NCBI GenBank assembly: GCA_028707105.1
Contig: JAQTUY010000008.1
Span: 11,689 to 26,265, forward strand
Length of the DNA: 14,577 nucleotides
Reading direction: 5' to 3'
Source: Candidatus Omnitrophota bacterium
GTDB taxonomy: Bacteria > Omnitrophota > Koll11 > Gygaellales > JAQTUY01
Numbering within the stretch: the first letter of the stretch is position 1; every line of letters begins with the position of its first letter. The notes under the pieces are model-generated. The model saw only the letters and a list, made by a program, of their open reading frames with translations. It had not been told where the DNA came from and did not search any database. Both the position numbers and the translations under genes were made by a program. Positions 13,667-14,577 of this stretch are shown piece by piece.

Positions 13667-14577
13667 ATGAAAAAACGGATATTTGTGTTGTTTGTATTCC
13701 TGTGCTTTATCGCCGTTAACCCTCTGGCTTGGGCGCAAGAGCGCAAACCGTCTTTTAACTGCGGATTAAAAATAGTCGATCTTACCTATGAATATCCGGA
13801 TGGCGCAGAAGAAACATTGACCACCGCGATCTGGTATCCGTCAGACGCAGCGGAAGAGCCATACCGGTATAGCGCCGCGGGGGAAGGTAAATATTTTGAA
13901 AGCAGGGTCGCTTTGGACGCTCCGTTGGCAAAAGTGAGCGCTCCTTATCCGCTGGTTATTTATTCTCATGGATTATACGGCAGCGGCAGCAGCTCGGCGT
14001 TTTTTATGGAATACCTGGCTCGGAGCGGATATATAGCCGCGGCCCCGGATTATACCGATACCCTGCCTCCCGGATATAAAGATCAGGCGGCTTTTGTCAG
14101 ATTAAAAGAAGGTAATATTATGTCTGTTGCCGAGGGCCTGATGGCAGCTAAGCAGTTAGCCGATTATATGAATCTTGAACGCGGTTATTTTTTGGCCTAC
14201 CTGGCAAAATACAGGTTAAATCAAATTTCCTTTATGCTGGATAAGATGCTTGAAATGAACGCGGATCCGGGCTCGTTTCTCTATGGATCGATAATGGAGG
14301 ATGCGATAGGGATGTGCGGGCATTCTCTGGGAGGTACGGTTGCGCTGGGTAAAGTCGGGGCATATCCCGCCGGGGAATTTAAGGATCGGCGCATAAAAGC
14401 GGCCCTGATATTATCGTCTCCGGCTTATCCGTTTGAGGAGACCGCTTCTAATATCGGCGTTCCGGTGATGTTTATGGCCGGCGATAATGATGAGCCGGGA
14501 TTAAGGCCGGATATCCCCAGGAAAACCTTGTTTGACAAGGCCGGGCCGCCTAAGTTCTATCTGGTAGTGCTCAAAGG
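13667..14577 (+). CDS. Exported alpha/beta hydrolase, dienelactone hydrolase/PAF-acetylhydrolase-like (partial, 3' end outside window)
   Basis: The first 303 codons are visible; the gene runs off the window. The N-terminus is a classic signal peptide: MKKR, a hydrophobic core at about 5-19, and a probable cleavage after AWA at residue 23. The mature part is an alpha/beta hydrolase with IYSHG at 98-102 (oxyanion region), the nucleophile Ser220 in GHSLGG (218-223), and a likely acid Asp in AGDND (271-275). The catalytic His would lie beyond the window edge. The TTAIWYPSD segment (52-60) and overall layout resemble predicted dienelactone hydrolases and PAF-acetylhydrolase-like esterases; substrate unknown. 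A helical insertion (about 150-212) lies before the nucleophile. It starts one base after the protease stop without a strong Shine-Dalgarno site, so it may be a passenger on the hydrogenase transcript with no direct role in it. Confidence 0.82.
   Translation, partial: MKKRIFVLFVFLCFIAVNPLAWAQERKPSFNCGLKIVDLTYEYPDGAEETLTTAIWYPSDAAEEPYRYSAAGEGKYFESRVALDAPLAKVSAPYPLVIYSHGLYGSGSSSAFFMEYLARSGYIAAAPDYTDTLPPGYKDQAAFVRLKEGNIMSVAEGLMAAKQLADYMNLERGYFLAYLAKYRLNQISFMLDKMLEMNADPGSFLYGSIMEDAIGMCGHSLGGTVALGKVGAYPAGEFKDRRIKAALILSSPAYPFEETASNIGVPVMFMAGDNDEPGLRPDIPRKTLFDKAGPPKFYLVVLK

Overview
The window is bacterial DNA with dense, short-spaced genes, one strong sigma70-type promoter and clear Shine-Dalgarno sites. 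No rRNA, tRNA, CRISPR array or insertion sequence is visible. Gene content and style fit an uncultivated anaerobe, perhaps of the Omnitrophota/Elusimicrobiota kind. That placement is an impression only, because no phylogenetic marker is present.

Region 1 (21-2969, plus strand) is a small metabolic operon. It holds a class II (FucA-type) aldolase fused to a C-terminal SCP2-like domain, an NAD(P)-dependent aldehyde dehydrogenase that overlaps it by 4 nt, and a DUF2062 membrane protein. The aldolase and dehydrogenase could release and then oxidise a small aldehyde such as lactaldehyde (inference).

Region 2 (2960-3609, minus strand) holds two tandem paralogous small proteins with a ribbon-helix-helix-like N-terminus. 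They share a 41-bp identical DNA segment covering the start of each gene. They converge on region 1, with stop codons inside a shared 10-bp palindrome, and diverge from region 3.

Region 3 (about 3702-13665, plus strand) is the main content: one long operon behind an extended -10 promoter at 3702-3729. It encodes homologues of all eleven proton-pump and connecting-module subunits of complex I: three antiporter-like subunits (NuoL/M/N family), then J-, K-, A-, B-, C-, D-, H- and I-like proteins. The NADH-oxidising subunits NuoE, F and G are absent. The D-like protein keeps both CxxC motifs that bind a [NiFe] centre, the B-like protein has the hydrogenase-type CxxC rather than the vicinal CC of NuoB, and the operon ends with a HycI-type maturation protease. 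The complex is therefore best read as a membrane-bound group 4 energy-converting [NiFe] hydrogenase with an unusually complete complex I architecture. It probably couples ferredoxin (or a similar low-potential donor) and H+/H2 to ion translocation. The hypA-F nickel-centre assembly genes are not here and must lie elsewhere.

Region 4 (13667 to window end) is the first 303 codons of an exported alpha/beta hydrolase, one base after the protease gene and cut by the window edge.

The only non-coding stretches of note are the 200-bp divergent promoter region (3610-3809) and a 58-bp hairpin-bearing gap (11826-11883). No gene-free stretch exceeds 300 bases.
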